NCBI RefSeq assembly: GCF_003594885.1
Contig: NZ_QZEZ01000003.1
Location: 1 to 64,000, forward strand
Direction: 5' to 3'
Length of the DNA: 64,000 nt
From: Vallicoccus soli
GTDB lineage: Bacteria > Actinomycetota > Actinomycetes > Motilibacterales > Motilibacteraceae
Shown here: piece by piece, positions 1-9,818 of the stretch
How positions within the stretch are numbered: the first letter of the stretch is position 1
Layout: each line of letters starts with the position of its first letter
Made by a program: the position numbers and the translations under genes
Notes under the pieces: model-generated
Databases searched by the model: none
What the model saw: only the letters and a program-made list of their open reading frames with translations
Told to the model about the DNA's origin: nothing

Positions 1-758
1 TCGCCCCGCTGCGCCACCAGGTCCGCCGGCGCCGACGGCGCCGTCAGGTCCGTCGGCGTCGCCGCGACCCCGGGACCGGTCAGCGGGGACCAGTTGCCGG
101 AGGTGTCGCGGGCCCGCACCGCGTAGCGGTACGTCCGGTCGTTGACCACCGCGGTGTCGGTCCAGGACGTCGTGGCGCGGCCCAGCAGGCCGCTCACCGC
201 GGCACCGTCGCGCAGCACCTCGTAGGCGTCCACGTCGTACTCGGGGGCGGCCGGCCAGACCAGGGAGACCCTGCCGTCGCCGCGGGTGGCCGTCACGGCC
301 GGTGCCGCCGGCGGCACGGCGTCCCGCGGGACGCCCGTGACCGGGGCGCTCGCCTGCGTGCCCTCGTGCTCGACGAGCAGGCGGGTGGTCACCGAGGTGA
401 CGGTGACGACGTAGGGCGTGCCGTTGACGAGCCCGGTCAGCGTGACCCCGGGGCTGGTGGGGCTGGCCCGGAGCACGCCGTCGACGTAGACCCGGTAGCC
501 GCTGAGGAAGTTCTCCTTGGGCGCGGTCCACGCGACGGCCAGCGCCCGGTCGGCGGGGGTCACCACGACGTCGGTGGGCGGGGCGGGGTCGGTCACGCTG
601 ACCGGCTGCACGCGCAGCTCCCGCTGCGGGCCGGGCCAGGGCGGGGCCCCCGCCGCGACCGCGCCGAGCGCCAGCGCCACCGCCACCGCCCGGACGAGGG
701 CGCCCCGCACCAGCGCCCCGCCCCGACGACCCCGACCGACCCCGCCCGCGTGCTCCAC
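1..758 (-). CDS. Exported fibronectin type III domain protein (3' end outside window)
   Basis: The gene starts with GTG at 758, preceded by GGAGG six bases upstream, and runs off the left edge after about 252 codons, so the C-terminus is unknown. Residues 1-40 are Arg-rich and then Ala/Leu/Val-rich, which looks like a signal peptide or signal anchor. Two fibronectin type III modules follow (about residues 60-143 and 148-236), each with the expected Trp in strand B (VAWTAP, LVWPAA) and a GYRVYVDG or AYEVLRDG strand; a third begins near 241. FN3 modules in secreted actinobacterial proteins usually act as spacers or binding modules, often next to a glycoside hydrolase or lyase domain. No catalytic part is visible, so the function is unknown. 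It lies 87 bp downstream of dxs on the same strand. Confidence 0.85.
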   Translation of the reverse strand, partial: MEHAGGVGRGRRGGALVRGALVRAVAVALALGAVAAGAPPWPGPQRELRVQPVSVTDPAPPTDVVVTPADRALAVAWTAPKENFLSGYRVYVDGVLRASPTSPGVTLTGLVNGTPYVVTVTSVTTRLLVEHEGTQASAPVTGVPRDAVPPAAPAVTATRGDGRVSLVWPAAPEYDVDAYEVLRDGAAVSGLLGRATTSWTDTAVVNDRTYRYAVRARDTSGNWSPLTGPGVAATPTDLTAPSAPADLVAQRG

Positions 759-845
759 GACCCGCCTCCGCTGCCCCCGGTGGACCGCTGCCACCGCGCC
801 GTCCCATCGGCGGGCGGCCCCGGCGGGAGCAGGGCCGTACGGGTG

Positions 846-2747
846 TCAGTCGTGCAGCGGGGCGCCCGTCGGCTCCGCGTCGAGCCCGGCCACGGCCTCG
901 ACGACCTGCCGGCTGACCTCCTGCGCGGTGAGGCCGACCTCCTCGAGGACCTCCGCGCGCTTGGCGTGCTCGAGGAAGCGCTGCGGGATGCCGTAGTCGC
1001 GCAGCGGCGTGCCGACCCCGGCGTCGCGCAGCGCGCGCGCGAGGACGCTGCCCACGCCACCGGCGCGCCCGCCGTCCTCGACGCTGACGACCAGCCGGTG
1101 CCGCGCCGCGAGCGCCACGACCTCCTCGGCGACGGGGAGCACCCAGCGCGGGTCCACGACGGTCGCCCCGACCCCCTGGTCCGCGAGCCGGTCCGCCACC
1201 TCGAGGCACAGCCCCGCCATCGGCCCGACCGCGACGAGCAGCACGTCCTCGTCGCCGTCCCGGCGCAGCACGTCGACCCCGCCGCGGCGCTCGAGGGCGG
1301 GCAGCGCCCCCGGCACGGGACCCTTGGGGAAGCGCAGCACGGTGGGCGCGTCGTCGACGTCGAGCGCCTCGCGCAGCTCCTCCTGCAGGGTCACCGCGTC
1401 GCGCGGGGCCGCCACGCGGGCGCCCGGGACCACCGACAGCAGCGACAGGTCCCACATCCCGTTGTGGCTCGCGCCGTCGTCGCCGGTGACCCCGGCGCGG
1501 TCGAGCACGAAGGTGACGCCGGCCCGGTGCAGCGCCACGTCCATGAGCAGCTGGTCGAAGGCCCGGTTGAGGAACGTCGCGTAGACCGCGACCACGGGGT
1601 GCAGCCCCCGGTACGCCATCCCCGCCGCCGAGGTCACCGCGTGCTGCTCGGCGATGCCGACGTCGAAGACCCGCTCCGGGTGCGCCGCCTGCAGCAGGTG
1701 CAGGCCCACCGGGATGCACATGGCCGCGGTGATGCCGACGACGTCGGGGCGCTCCTCGGCCACGTCGCGCAGCTCCTCGGCGAACACCGAGGTCCACGAG
1801 GTGGTCTTCACCGCGAGGCTGCGCCCGGTCAGCGGGTCGATGGCGCCGATGCCGTGGAAGCGGTCGGCCTCGTCGGCCTCGGCCGGCTCGTAGCCCAGGC
1901 CCTTGCGGGTCAGCGCGTGCACGATGACCGGCCCGCGGAACGCCTTGGCCCGCGCGAGCGCGTGCTCGAGCGCCTCGACGTCGTGCCCGTCCACCGGGCC
2001 GACGTACTTGAGCCCGAGGTCCTCGAAGAGGCCCTGCGGCGCCACGACGTCCTTGAGGCCCTTCTTCATCCCGTGCAGCGCGTCGTAGACCGGCGCGCCC
2101 ACGACCGGCGTGCGGCCGAGCACCTGCTTGCCCCAGTCGAGGAAGCGCTCGTAGCCGCGGGTCGTGCGCAGCGTCGCGAGGTGGTTGGCCAGGCCGCCGA
2201 CCGTCGGCGCGTACGAGCGCTCGTTGTCGTTGACGACGACGACCACCGGCCGGTCGGCCGCGGCGATGCCGTTGAGCGCCTCCCACGCCATGCCGCCGGT
2301 GAGCCCGCCGTCGCCGATGACCGCCACGACGGTCCGGTCGTCGTGCCCGAGGAGCTCGTCGGCCTTGGCGATGCCGTCCGCCCAGGACAGCGACGTGGAC
2401 GCGTGGGAGTTCTCCACGACGTCGTGCTCGGACTCGGCCCGGCTCGGGTAGCCCGACAGCCCGCCGCGCTGGCGCAGCCGCGCGAAGCCGTCGGCCCGGC
2501 CGGTGAGGAGCTTGTGGACGTACGCCTGGTGCCCGGTGTCCCAGACGATGGTGTCGCGCGGGGAGTCGAAGACCCGGTGCAGCGCGATGGTCAGCTCGAC
2601 CGCGCCGAGGTTGGGCCCGAGGTGCCCGCCGGTGCGCGACACGTGCTCGACGAGGAACGCGCGCACCTCGCGGGCGAGCTGCTCCAGCTCCGCGGGCCCG
2701 AGCCCGCGCAGGTCCTGCGGGCCCGTGATGTGCTCGAGCTGCCCCAA
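846..2747 (-). CDS. dxs: 1-deoxy-D-xylulose-5-phosphate synthase
   Basis: The enzyme condenses pyruvate and glyceraldehyde 3-phosphate to DXP, the first step of the MEP isoprenoid pathway, and also supplies thiamine and pyridoxal synthesis; it is cytosolic and uses thiamine diphosphate. The protein has 633 residues, normal for the family. Visible motifs are GGH at 40-42 and GHQAY at 72-76 in the substrate and cofactor pocket, the ThDP/Mg site GDGGLTGG at 145-152, and the catalytic glutamate E367 in GIAEQH. The reading frame extends far upstream, but the family N-terminus ([11 protein letters not shown]) begins at the TTG at 2747, with an AGAGGGG ribosome site just upstream. The AGE-family gene ends 67 bp upstream on the same strand, so co-transcription is possible. 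Confidence 0.97.
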   Translation of the reverse strand: MGQLEHITGPQDLRGLGPAELEQLAREVRAFLVEHVSRTGGHLGPNLGAVELTIALHRVFDSPRDTIVWDTGHQAYVHKLLTGRADGFARLRQRGGLSGYPSRAESEHDVVENSHASTSLSWADGIAKADELLGHDDRTVVAVIGDGGLTGGMAWEALNGIAAADRPVVVVVNDNERSYAPTVGGLANHLATLRTTRGYERFLDWGKQVLGRTPVVGAPVYDALHGMKKGLKDVVAPQGLFEDLGLKYVGPVDGHDVEALEHALARAKAFRGPVIVHALTRKGLGYEPAEADEADRFHGIGAIDPLTGRSLAVKTTSWTSVFAEELRDVAEERPDVVGITAAMCIPVGLHLLQAAHPERVFDVGIAEQHAVTSAAGMAYRGLHPVVAVYATFLNRAFDQLLMDVALHRAGVTFVLDRAGVTGDDGASHNGMWDLSLLSVVPGARVAAPRDAVTLQEELREALDVDDAPTVLRFPKGPVPGALPALERRGGVDVLRRDGDEDVLLVAVGPMAGLCLEVADRLADQGVGATVVDPRWVLPVAEEVVALAARHRLVVSVEDGGRAGGVGSVLARALRDAGVGTPLRDYGIPQRFLEHAKRAEVLEEVGLTAQEVSRQVVEAVAGLDAEPTGAPLHD

Positions 2748-2814
2748 CGTCCGGTCCCCTCTCGCCCGCGCCCGCCGTGCGGTGCGGGCGCCCCTCCACT
2801 GTAGGTGGGCGCCG

Positions 2815-4065
2815 CTACGCCAGCAGCCCGGCGCGCAGGCCCGCGGCCAGCCCCGGCGCCAGCGGCAGCCGGGGCACGAGCGTGGCCTGCACGGCGTGGT
2901 ACAGGTCGGGCTTGCCCGGCCACACGGTCCCCGTGGGGGTGTTCGTCGCGTCGAGCTGGTGCACCCACGAGCCGTCGCGCAGGTCCAGGAGGTGCTCGGC
3001 CGTCCAGTCCCACCAGCGGCGGTAGTCCTCGGCGTAGCGGTCCTCGCCGGTGCGCCGGTGCAGCGCCGCCGCGGCGCCGATCGCCTCCGCGGCCACCCAG
3101 TGCATGCGGTCGCGCACCACCGGCTTGCCGTCCCAGTCGGTCGTGTAGACGAAGCCGCTGGCGCCGTCGGCGTGCCAGCCGTCCTCGACCGCCTGCGCGT
3201 AGAGCGCCCGCGCCGCCGGCAGCAGCTCGCCCCCGGGCAGGTCGCCCGAGGCCGGCGCGGGACCGGCGGCCGCGAGCCCGGCCTCCAGGTGCAGCAGCAG
3301 CCGCGCCCACTCCAGGGCGTGCCCGACCGTGGCGCCGTACGGCTGGAACGGGTGGTCCGGCTGGTCCGCGTGGTGCTCGGGCAGCGGGCGCCACTGCGGG
3401 TCGAAGTGCTCGGGGATGCGCCAGGAGGTCGCGCGGGCCCAGCCGACGACCGACGTCGCGATGCGCAGCGCACGGCCGCGCCAGCGCGGGTCCCCCGTCG
3501 CGTCGGCGGCCGCCATGAGCGCCTCGACCGCGTGCATGTTCGCGTTCACGCCGCGGTAGTCGTCCAGCGCCGTCCACGCGGTGTCCCAGCGGTCGGCGCA
3601 CAGGCCCGCGGCGTCGTCCCAGAAGCGCTCGTCGAGCACCGCGAGCGCCTCGTCGAGCAGCGCCCGCGCCCCCGGGCGCCCCGCGACCGCGGCGCTGGAG
3701 GCGGCGAGCACGACGAAGGCGTGGTCGTACGCCGCCTTGCCCCCCTCCGGGGTGCCGTCCGCGGCGACCGAGGGGTGCCAGCCGCCGTGCTCGGCGTCGC
3801 GCAGCACCCCGGTGAGCCCCGCGAGCGCGGCGTCGGCGCGCGGCCCGCAGCCCGGGACCCCCAGCAGGTGCCCCAGCGACTGGACGTGGACGGTGCGCGC
3901 GGTGATCCACGTGCGCACCGGCTCGTCCACCGCCGGCTCCCCCGTCGGGCCCAGCCAGGCCGCCCCGCCGAGCGGGTGCGCGGCGCGGGCGCCGAACGCC
4001 AGCAGGCGGCGGCACTCCTCGTCGAGCCAGCGCAGGTGCGGGGGCAGCTGGGTCCAGGGGGTCAT
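2815..4065 (-). CDS. AGE-family sugar epimerase/isomerase
   Basis: The 416-residue product belongs to the N-acylglucosamine 2-epimerase superfamily, an (alpha/alpha)6 barrel that interconverts aldoses and ketoses or C2 epimers of free sugars (mannose isomerase, YihS, cellobiose 2-epimerase). Visible hallmarks are [10 protein letters not shown] near the middle, [10 protein letters not shown], and C-terminal [11 protein letters not shown] and [10 protein letters not shown], which carry the conserved His/Glu/Trp residues of the barrel. I cannot tell the substrate from sequence. The ATG at 4065 has GGAG upstream; an in-frame ATG 12 codons earlier lacks support. Lying just downstream of a ChvE-type sugar importer suggests it processes an imported sugar, but a strong hairpin separates the two, so linked expression would need read-through. 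Confidence 0.85.
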   Translation of the reverse strand: MTPWTQLPPHLRWLDEECRRLLAFGARAAHPLGGAAWLGPTGEPAVDEPVRTWITARTVHVQSLGHLLGVPGCGPRADAALAGLTGVLRDAEHGGWHPSVAADGTPEGGKAAYDHAFVVLAASSAAVAGRPGARALLDEALAVLDERFWDDAAGLCADRWDTAWTALDDYRGVNANMHAVEALMAAADATGDPRWRGRALRIATSVVGWARATSWRIPEHFDPQWRPLPEHHADQPDHPFQPYGATVGHALEWARLLLHLEAGLAAAGPAPASGDLPGGELLPAARALYAQAVEDGWHADGASGFVYTTDWDGKPVVRDRMHWVAAEAIGAAAALHRRTGEDRYAEDYRRWWDWTAEHLLDLRDGSWVHQLDATNTPTGTVWPGKPDLYHAVQATLVPRLPLAPGLAAGLRAGLLA

Positions 4066-4100
4066 CGGGTGCTCCAAGTCGTGCGGTGGCGGGACGCGCA

Positions 4101-4142
4101 CCGGCCGGCGCTCCCCGGGCGGACCCGGGGTGCGCCGGCCGG
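4101..4142 (-). terminator. Hairpin terminator of the chvE operon
   Basis: An 11-bp arm (4101-4111), a T-T mismatch and a 7-bp arm (4113-4119) pair with 4124-4142 around a 4-base CGGA loop. It lies about 100 bp after the chvE stop and 36 bp before the AGE-family start. There is no T-run, as is usual for actinobacterial terminators. Confidence 0.65.
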
Positions 4143-4152
4143 CGACGGTGCT

Positions 4153-4215
4153 GCTGGTCGTGCTGGTCGTGCTGGTCGTGCTGGTCGTGCTGGTCCTGCT
4201 GGTCCTGCTGCTCGT
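4153..4215. repeat. 9-bp tandem repeat array (7 units)
   Basis: Four exact GCTGGTCGT units are followed by two GCTGGTCCT and one GCTGCTCGT. The array lies between the chvE stop and its terminator hairpin, in the 3' untranslated part of that mRNA. Nothing in it looks coding; a related 17-base stretch lies on the other side of chvE at 5403-5419. Confidence 0.9.
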
Positions 4216-4240
4216 GCTGTCCTGCCCGCCGTGCGGGTGC

Positions 4241-5365
4241 TCAGCCCTTGGTGAGCGGGGCGAGGTTCGGGTCGTTCGCGTACGCCTCGACCACGTTGTC
4301 CTTGGTGACGATGAGCGGCGGGAGGAGGTACGCCGGGACGGTCTTGACGCCGTTGTCGTACGACTCGGTGTCGTTGACCTCGGGCTCCTCGCCCGTGCTC
4401 AGCGCGGTCACCATGCTGACGGTCTGCTCGACGAGGGCGCGGGTGTCCTTGTTGATCGTGGAGTACTGCTCGCCGGCCACGATGGACTTGACCGACTCGA
4501 CCTCGGAGTCCTGGCCGGTGACGACCGGGATCGGCTTGCCGGCGCCCTTGACCGAGGTGATGATCGCGCGGGCCAGGGTGTCGTTCGGGGACAGGACGCC
4601 GTCGAGCTCCTTGTCGCCGTAGGTGCTCGTGAGGAGCGAGTCCATGCGGCTCTGGGCGTTCTCCGGCTTCCAGCCCTGCGTCGCCGTCTGCTCGATCTCG
4701 GTCTGGCCCGAGCCCACGACGACGTCGCCGGCGTCGATCGCCGGCTGCAGCACGGACATGGCGCCGTCGAAGAACACCTGCGAGTTGGCGTCGTCGGGCG
4801 AGCCGGAGAACAGCTCGATGGTCCAGGGGCCCTCGGGCTTCTGGGCCTTCATGCCCTCGAGCAGCGCCTGGCCCTGCAGCTCCCCGACGTTGAAGTTGTC
4901 GTACGCGACGTAGTAGTCGACGCCCTCGGTGTTGAGGATGAGCCGGTCGTACGCGATGACCGTGGCGCCGGCGGCCTTGGCCTGCTCGACCTGCGTGGTG
5001 AGCTGACCACCGTCGGCCGCGCCGATGACGATGACCTTCGCGCCCTTGGTGACCATGCTGGAGATCTGGCCCTGCTGGTCCGCGACGGTGCCGGAGGCGG
5101 CGGCGTACTGCACGTCGCCCTCGAAGCCGGCCTCCTGCAGGCCCTGGCTGAACAGGTCGCCCGCGAGCACCCAGTTCTCCGAGGTCTTGGCGGGCAGGGC
5201 CACGCCGATGAGCGAGCCCTGCTCGAAGCCCTCGGCCGCGGCGCCGCTGTCCCCGGACGAGCCGGTGCCGCTGGCGGAGCTGTCGTCACGGCCGGAGCCG
5301 CAGCCGGCGAGGGCGATCATGGCCACGGCCGCGAGCGCGGCGGTGGGCTTGGCGATGCGACGCAT
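4241..5365 (-). CDS. chvE: Sugar ABC transporter substrate-binding lipoprotein, ChvE-like
   Basis: The 374-residue lipoprotein captures a monosaccharide outside the cell and delivers it to MmsB. The signal peptide ends in the lipobox LAGC (lipidated Cys22), followed by a Gly/Ser linker to about residue 50 and a type I periplasmic-binding fold. Typical ChvE/GguAB-family stretches include the SENWV start of lobe 1, AYDRLI, YVAYDNFNVGELQG, ELFSGSPDDANS and VLSPNDTLARAI. ChvE relatives bind glucose, galactose, arabinose or xylose; the exact ligand here is unknown. The ATG at 5365 has AAGGA upstream. It is the last gene of the mmsA-mmsB-chvE operon, 98 bp after mmsB, and tandem GCTGGTCGT-type repeats flank it on both sides. 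Confidence 0.92.
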   Translation of the reverse strand: MRRIAKPTAALAAVAMIALAGCGSGRDDSSASGTGSSGDSGAAAEGFEQGSLIGVALPAKTSENWVLAGDLFSQGLQEAGFEGDVQYAAASGTVADQQGQISSMVTKGAKVIVIGAADGGQLTTQVEQAKAAGATVIAYDRLILNTEGVDYYVAYDNFNVGELQGQALLEGMKAQKPEGPWTIELFSGSPDDANSQVFFDGAMSVLQPAIDAGDVVVGSGQTEIEQTATQGWKPENAQSRMDSLLTSTYGDKELDGVLSPNDTLARAIITSVKGAGKPIPVVTGQDSEVESVKSIVAGEQYSTINKDTRALVEQTVSMVTALSTGEEPEVNDTESYDNGVKTVPAYLLPPLIVTKDNVVEAYANDPNLAPLTKG

Positions 5366-5402
5366 CTGGTTCCTTCTTCCGTACAGGAGGCACCGCTGCC
5401 TC

Positions 5403-5419
5403 CGTGCTGGTCGTGCTGG
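5403..5419. repeat. Short copy of the GTGCTGGTC repeat upstream of chvE
   Basis: CGTGCTGGTCGTGCTGG lies in the 98-bp gap between mmsB and chvE and matches the units of the 4153-4215 array. The chvE gene is therefore bracketed by the same 9-bp motif. Confidence 0.7.
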
Positions 5420-5463
5420 GTCGTCCTGCCGGTGCGGCGCGGCGCGCCGCGTGCGAGGGGTGG

Positions 5464-6768
5464 TCAGGGGGTGGGCACGGTCGGGCGCGCCGACTCCGGG
5501 GTGCCCGAGGTGGGCGCGAGGCCCTCCGGCTCCGGCGTGGCCGGGCGCCGGAAGCTGCGGGTGAGGTAGCCGGTGATCGACGGCCGGCCCTGCTTCTTGT
5601 TGTAGACGTCGAGCGCCACCGCGGCGAGCAGGACCAGGCCCTTGATGATCTGGACCCGGTCGGCGCCGACGCCGAGCAGCTGCAGGCCGTTGTTGAGCAC
5701 CGCCATGACGAGGCCGCCGATGATCGACCCGATGACGGTGCCGACGCCGCCGGCCACCGCGGCACCGCCGATGAAGACCGCGGCGATGGCGTCGAGCTCC
5801 CAGTTGAGGCCGTCCTGCGGGCCGGAGGCCGCGGAGCGGGCCACGAAGATCATGCCGGCGAGCGAGGCCAGGACCGACATGTTCATCATGACGAAGAAGT
5901 TGACCCGCCGGGACTTCACGCCGGAGAGCTCGGCGGCGTGGGCGTTGCCGCCGACCGCGTAGATGTGCCGGCCGAAGATCGTCGAGCGGGTGACGAACGA
6001 GTAGACGAGCACGAGCACGAGCAGGATGACGCCGGAGACCGGGAAGCTCGTGCCGACCCGCCCGCTCGCGAAGAGCAGCGTGAAGTAGACGACGACCGCG
6101 ACGAGCAGCCCCACCTTGACCAGGCTCACCCAGGCCGGCGCCATCTCCGAGCGCATCCGGGACTGCACCGCGCGCAGGCGGTACTCCCGCACCGCGATGA
6201 GCAGGCAGAGCAGCAGCCCCAGCAGGAGCGTGGAGTTGTTGTAGCCCGTGTCCGGCCCCCACTCGGGCAGGAAGCCCGCGCCGATCTCGCGGAAGCCCTC
6301 GGGCACCGGGATCGTGTCGGCGTTGCCGATGTACTGGTTGCCGCCGCGGAACAGCAGCATGCCCGCCAGGGTCACGATGAAGGCGGGGACGCCGACGTAC
6401 GCCACCCAGAAACCCTGCCACGCGCCGATGACGGCGCCGACGGCGAGGCCGAGCAGGATCGCCAGCGGCCAGGCCAGGCCCCAGTCCTGCATCGCCGTGG
6501 CGACGACGATGCCGCAGAAGGCCGCCACCGAGCCCACGGACAGGTCGATGTGCCCGGCGATGATGACCATGACCATGCCGATGGCCAGGATGAGGATGTA
6601 GGAGTACTGGCTCACCAGCTGGATGAGGTTGCCGCTGGAGAGCGTCAGCCCGTCCGTGAGGAACTGGAAGAGCAGGACGATCGCCACCAGGCTGAAGATC
6701 ATCCCGAACTGGCGGCCGCCGGACTGGCCGCCGCCGAACATCCGCTTGAGGTCGGAGAGCGCCTTCAT
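5464..6768 (-). CDS. mmsB: Multiple-monosaccharide ABC transporter permease
   Basis: The 434-residue membrane protein forms the translocation channel of the ChvE-MmsAB importer. About ten hydrophobic segments are visible, including [20 protein letters not shown], the conserved helix pair and coupling region of the BPD_transp_2 (RbsC/XylH/GguB) family, and the EAA-like stretch [20 protein letters not shown]. The C-terminal tail of about 30 residues is Pro/Glu/Thr-rich and cytosolic. The start ATG overlaps the mmsA stop by four bases (ATGA, 6765-6768), so the two are translationally coupled. The GguB-type length and the central insert between helices distinguish it from the shorter RbsC. Confidence 0.95.
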   Translation of the reverse strand: MKALSDLKRMFGGGQSGGRQFGMIFSLVAIVLLFQFLTDGLTLSSGNLIQLVSQYSYILILAIGMVMVIIAGHIDLSVGSVAAFCGIVVATAMQDWGLAWPLAILLGLAVGAVIGAWQGFWVAYVGVPAFIVTLAGMLLFRGGNQYIGNADTIPVPEGFREIGAGFLPEWGPDTGYNNSTLLLGLLLCLLIAVREYRLRAVQSRMRSEMAPAWVSLVKVGLLVAVVVYFTLLFASGRVGTSFPVSGVILLVLVLVYSFVTRSTIFGRHIYAVGGNAHAAELSGVKSRRVNFFVMMNMSVLASLAGMIFVARSAASGPQDGLNWELDAIAAVFIGGAAVAGGVGTVIGSIIGGLVMAVLNNGLQLLGVGADRVQIIKGLVLLAAVALDVYNKKQGRPSITGYLTRSFRRPATPEPEGLAPTSGTPESARPTVPTP

Positions 6769-8312
6769 CGGGCCGCCGCCGCCGAGCGCGAGGTCATGTT
6801 CTTCATGAGGGTCTCCGGGTCTGCCTCTGCCGTGGAGAACTCGTTGGTGATCGAGCCCTCGAAGATGGTGTAGATGCGGTCGGACAGCCCGAGCAGCTCA
6901 GGGAGCTCCGACGAGATGACGATGACGGCCTTCCCCTGCGCCGCGAGCTGCTGGACGATGCCGTAGATCTCGTACTTGGCGCCGACGTCGATGCCGCGCG
7001 TCGGCTCGTCGAGGATGAGCACGTCGGGGTCGGTGAACATCCACTTGGCCAGCACGACCTTCTGCTGGTTGCCGCCGGAGAGCTTGGCGACGCCCATGTC
7101 CACCGACGGCGTCTTGATCCGCAGGCTCGTGCGGTAGGACTCGGCGACGTCGTGCTCCTGGAACGCGTCGACGACCGGGCCGCGCGAGATCTTGCGCAGC
7201 TTGGCCGAGACCGTCGAGCGCTTGATGTCGTCGAGGAGGTTCAGCCCGAGCACCTTGCGGTCCTCGCTGACGTACGCCAGCCCGTGCTCGATGGCCTCGG
7301 AGACGCTGCGCAGCTGCACCTCGCGCCCGTCGATGAGCACCTGGCCGGACAGGTAGGTGCCGTAGGAGCGGCCGAAGACGCTCATCGCGAGCTCGGTGCG
7401 CCCGGCGCCCATGAGGCCGGCGAAGCCGACGATCTCGCCCCGGCGGACGACGAAGCTCTCGCCCTTGCAGACGAGCCGGTCCGCGTCGAGGGGGTGCTGC
7501 ACGGTCCAGTCGCGGACCTCGAGGAGCACGTCGCCGATGACGGGGGTGCGCGGCGGGAAACGGCTCTCCAGCTCCCGCCCGACCATGCCGCGGATGATGC
7601 GGTCCTCGTCGACGCCGCCCTCGGCGACGTCGAGCGTCTCGATGGCCCGGCCGTCGCGGATGATCGTGATGGCGTCGGCCACCTGCGCGATCTCGTTGAG
7701 CTTGTGGCTGATGATGATCGAGCTGATGCCCTTGTGCTTGAGCCCCACGATGAGCTCGAGCAGGTGCTGGGAGTCGGCCTCGTTGAGGGCGGCGGTCGGC
7801 TCGTCGAGGATGAGCAGCTTCACGGACTTGGCGAGCGCCTTCGCGATCTCCACGAGCTGCTGCTTGCCGACGCCGATGTTCTTGATGAGCGTGTCGGGGT
7901 CCTCGCGCAGGCCGACCCGCGCGAGCAGCTCGACCGCCTGCTCGCGGGCGCGCTGCCAGTCGATGACCCCGAAGCGCGTGGGCTCGTTGCCCAGGAAGAT
8001 GTTCTCCGTGATGGAGAGCTCGGGGATGAGCGCCAGCTCCTGGTGGATGATGACGATGCCGGCGTCCTCGCTGGAGCGGATGTCGCGGAAGCGCACCTCC
8101 TCGCCCTGGTAGAGGATCTGCCCCTCGTAGGTGCCGTGCGGGTAGACGCCCGAGAGCACCTTCATGAGCGTCGACTTGCCCGCGCCGTTCTCGCCGCAGA
8201 CCGCGTGGATCTCCTCGGCGTGCACGCGCAGGGACACGTCGGACAGCGCCTTCACGCCCGGGAAGGTCTTGGTGATCGAGCGCATCTCCAGGATCGTGGG
8301 ACCTGGGCGCAT
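6765..8312 (-). CDS. mmsA: Multiple-monosaccharide ABC transporter ATP-binding protein
   Basis: This 515-residue protein is the tandem ATPase that powers sugar import through MmsB. The N-terminal ABC domain has Walker [10 protein letters not shown] at 40-48 and Walker [12 protein letters not shown], but its signature is the family-typical degenerate GVGKQQ. The C-terminal domain has a degenerate Walker A ([10 protein letters not shown]), a full signature LSGGNQQKV and [13 protein letters not shown]. This two-domain layout is normal for RbsA/XylG/GguA proteins. The ATG at 8312 has AGGAG upstream; the open frame continues 51 codons further without coding character. It is the first gene of the operon, about 120 bp from a predicted promoter that overlaps a LacI-type operator. 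Confidence 0.96.
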   Translation of the reverse strand: MRPGPTILEMRSITKTFPGVKALSDVSLRVHAEEIHAVCGENGAGKSTLMKVLSGVYPHGTYEGQILYQGEEVRFRDIRSSEDAGIVIIHQELALIPELSITENIFLGNEPTRFGVIDWQRAREQAVELLARVGLREDPDTLIKNIGVGKQQLVEIAKALAKSVKLLILDEPTAALNEADSQHLLELIVGLKHKGISSIIISHKLNEIAQVADAITIIRDGRAIETLDVAEGGVDEDRIIRGMVGRELESRFPPRTPVIGDVLLEVRDWTVQHPLDADRLVCKGESFVVRRGEIVGFAGLMGAGRTELAMSVFGRSYGTYLSGQVLIDGREVQLRSVSEAIEHGLAYVSEDRKVLGLNLLDDIKRSTVSAKLRKISRGPVVDAFQEHDVAESYRTSLRIKTPSVDMGVAKLSGGNQQKVVLAKWMFTDPDVLILDEPTRGIDVGAKYEIYGIVQQLAAQGKAVIVISSELPELLGLSDRIYTIFEGSITNEFSTAEADPETLMKNMTSRSAAAAR

Positions 8313-8436
8313 GTGCCGCTCCTGTGCCGGTCGATGGGGGCCGGCCCCGTCGTGGTGCCGGGCCCGGGCGCGTGCAGGGCGGGCAGGGGCGTCCGGGAGG
8401 GCTCGGGCCCCCTCGGCCGCGGTGCCGCGCGCCGGG

Positions 8437-8465
8437 ACACTACGTTCGCATGTCATCGATGTCAA
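8437..8465 (-). promoter_or_regulatory. Promoter of mmsA-mmsB-chvE
   Basis: Read on the minus strand there is a consensus -35 TTGACA (8465-8460), a 17-base spacer and TAGTGT as -10 (8442-8437), directed toward mmsA. The expected start near 8430 gives a leader of about 118 bases. The -35 lies inside the left operator copy, so a bound LacI protein would block polymerase. Confidence 0.7.
8451..8464. promoter_or_regulatory. LacI-family operator candidate, copy 1
   Basis: TGTCATCGATGTCA is palindromic at 12 of 14 positions, centred on CG as LacI-family operators are. It overlaps the -35 box of the mmsA promoter and recurs exactly at 8550-8563. Confidence 0.65.
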
Positions 8466-8549
8466 CGCGGGCCGCCGCGCGGGTCCGTGACCGTTCCGTT
8501 GCCGTGGAGCCGCAGGTCACAGCCCTGTCACGGCGACGTGCGCGGAGCG

Positions 8550-8563
8550 TGTCATCGATGTCA
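8550..8563. promoter_or_regulatory. LacI-family operator candidate, copy 2
   Basis: This is an exact second copy of TGTCATCGATGTCA, 99 bp from the first and 149 bp before the regulator start. It could give autoregulation of the regulator or allow looping between two sites. Confidence 0.6.
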
Positions 8564-8711
8564 TGCTGGAGTGCCGACGCGGGCCGGGGGCCCGCCGCAC
8601 CGGCACGGCGCAGGACCGCGCCGACCCACCCGACCAGCGGCCGCCGCGGCCGTACCTCCGCCCGCGGCCGTCCGGCCCGCACCCCCGGGCCGCCCTGCCC
8701 CAGGAGGCCCC

Positions 8712-9809
8712 GTGGACGCCGTGGACGCGCTGGAGGGGCCGCACCCGGGGCCCGCTCCCCCGTCGCCGCCCGCACCCGCCGTCGCGGCGACGCTGCAGGA
8801 CGTCGCCCGCCTGGCCGGGGTCAGCGCCAAGACCGTCGCCCGGGCGCTCAACGGCGAGCCCAACGTCCGCGACGCCACCCGCGAGCGGGTCGCGCGGGCC
8901 GCGGCGGCGCTGCGCTTCCGGCCCAACCGCCTCGCGCGCGAGCTGCGCCAGGGGGCGCGCACCGGCGCGGTGGGCCTGGTCATCGGCGGGCTGGAGAACC
9001 CGTTCTACTCCCACCTCGCCGCGGGCGTGGAGCGGGCGCTGCGCGCGGAGGACCTCGAGCTGGTCATCGCCTCGACCGACGACGACCCCGAGCGCGAGCG
9101 CGCGGTCGTGCAGACGATGCTCGAGCGGCGCGTCCGAGCCCTGCTCGTGGTGCCCGTCGCCGAGGACCACCGCTACCTCGAGGGCGAGCGCAGCGCCGGC
9201 ACCCCGCTGGTGTTCGTCGACCGCCCGCCGACCGGCCTGGCCGCCGACGTCGTGCTCTGGGACAACCGCACGGGGGTCCGCCAGGCGGTGGACGCCCTCG
9301 TCGCGGCCGGGCACCGGCGCATCGCCGTCATCGCCGACCGGATCGCCAACTTCACCGCCCGCGAGCGCCTCGCCGCCTTCCGGGAGGCCGCCCGCGCGCA
9401 CGGGCTGGGGCTCGAGCCGCGGCTGCTCGTCGTCGACGTGCACGACGTGCCGGCGGCGCGGGCGACGGCGCTGCGCCTGCTCGCCGCGCCGGAGCCCCCC
9501 ACGGCCTTCTTCGGCCTCAACAACCGCATCACCGTGGGCGTCGTGGCCGCCCTGCTGACCACGGGCGGCGCGCAGGCCGTCGTGGGCTTCGACGACTTCG
9601 ACCTCGCCGAGGCGCTGGGCACGACGGTGGTCGCCAACGACCCGGCGGCCATGGGCGGACGGGCGGGGCGCCTCGCGCTGGCCCGCCTCGCCGCGGGCCC
9701 GGGGCTGCCCGAGCAGGTGCTGCTGCCCGCGACCCTCGTGCGCCGCGGCAGCGGGGAGCGGGGGCCCGCCGCGGCCGCCCCGTCCCGGGCGGCCGCGGCG
9801 CTCGCCTGA
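8712..9809 (+). CDS. LacI-family transcriptional regulator
   Basis: The 365-residue protein is a sugar-responsive DNA-binding regulator. A LacI helix-turn-helix and hinge occupy about residues 28-80 (LQDVARLAGVSAKTVARAL, then RPNRLARELR), followed by a periplasmic-binding-like effector domain with GLVIGGLENPFYS, DRPP and a C-terminal VVGFDDFDLAEAL strand. The GTG at 8712 has a perfect AGGAGG six bases upstream; the first 25 residues are a Pro/Ala-rich extension before the HTH. It is divergent from mmsA-mmsB-chvE, and the shared gap holds two identical operator candidates, so repression of that importer and of itself is the likely role. The effector is probably the imported sugar or its phosphate. 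Confidence 0.93.
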   Translation: MDAVDALEGPHPGPAPPSPPAPAVAATLQDVARLAGVSAKTVARALNGEPNVRDATRERVARAAAALRFRPNRLARELRQGARTGAVGLVIGGLENPFYSHLAAGVERALRAEDLELVIASTDDDPERERAVVQTMLERRVRALLVVPVAEDHRYLEGERSAGTPLVFVDRPPTGLAADVVLWDNRTGVRQAVDALVAAGHRRIAVIADRIANFTARERLAAFREAARAHGLGLEPRLLVVDVHDVPAARATALRLLAAPEPPTAFFGLNNRITVGVVAALLTTGGAQAVVGFDDFDLAEALGTTVVANDPAAMGGRAGRLALARLAAGPGLPEQVLLPATLVRRGSGERGPAAAAPSRAAAALA

Positions 9810-9818
9810 GCGGCCCCG

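Larger units (their letters stand above)
8313..8711. other. Divergent intergenic region, mmsA / lacI-type regulator
   Basis: These 399 bp contain no supportable gene. They hold the mmsA promoter (8437-8465), two identical 14-bp operator candidates 99 bp apart and the ribosome site of the regulator gene (AGGAGG at 8703-8708). The stretch around the operators is less GC-rich than its surroundings. Confidence 0.8.

Noticed and set aside
366-2804. Long plus-strand frame opposite dxs
   Set aside because: It is the antisense shadow of dxs, with no ribosome site and no recognisable domain.
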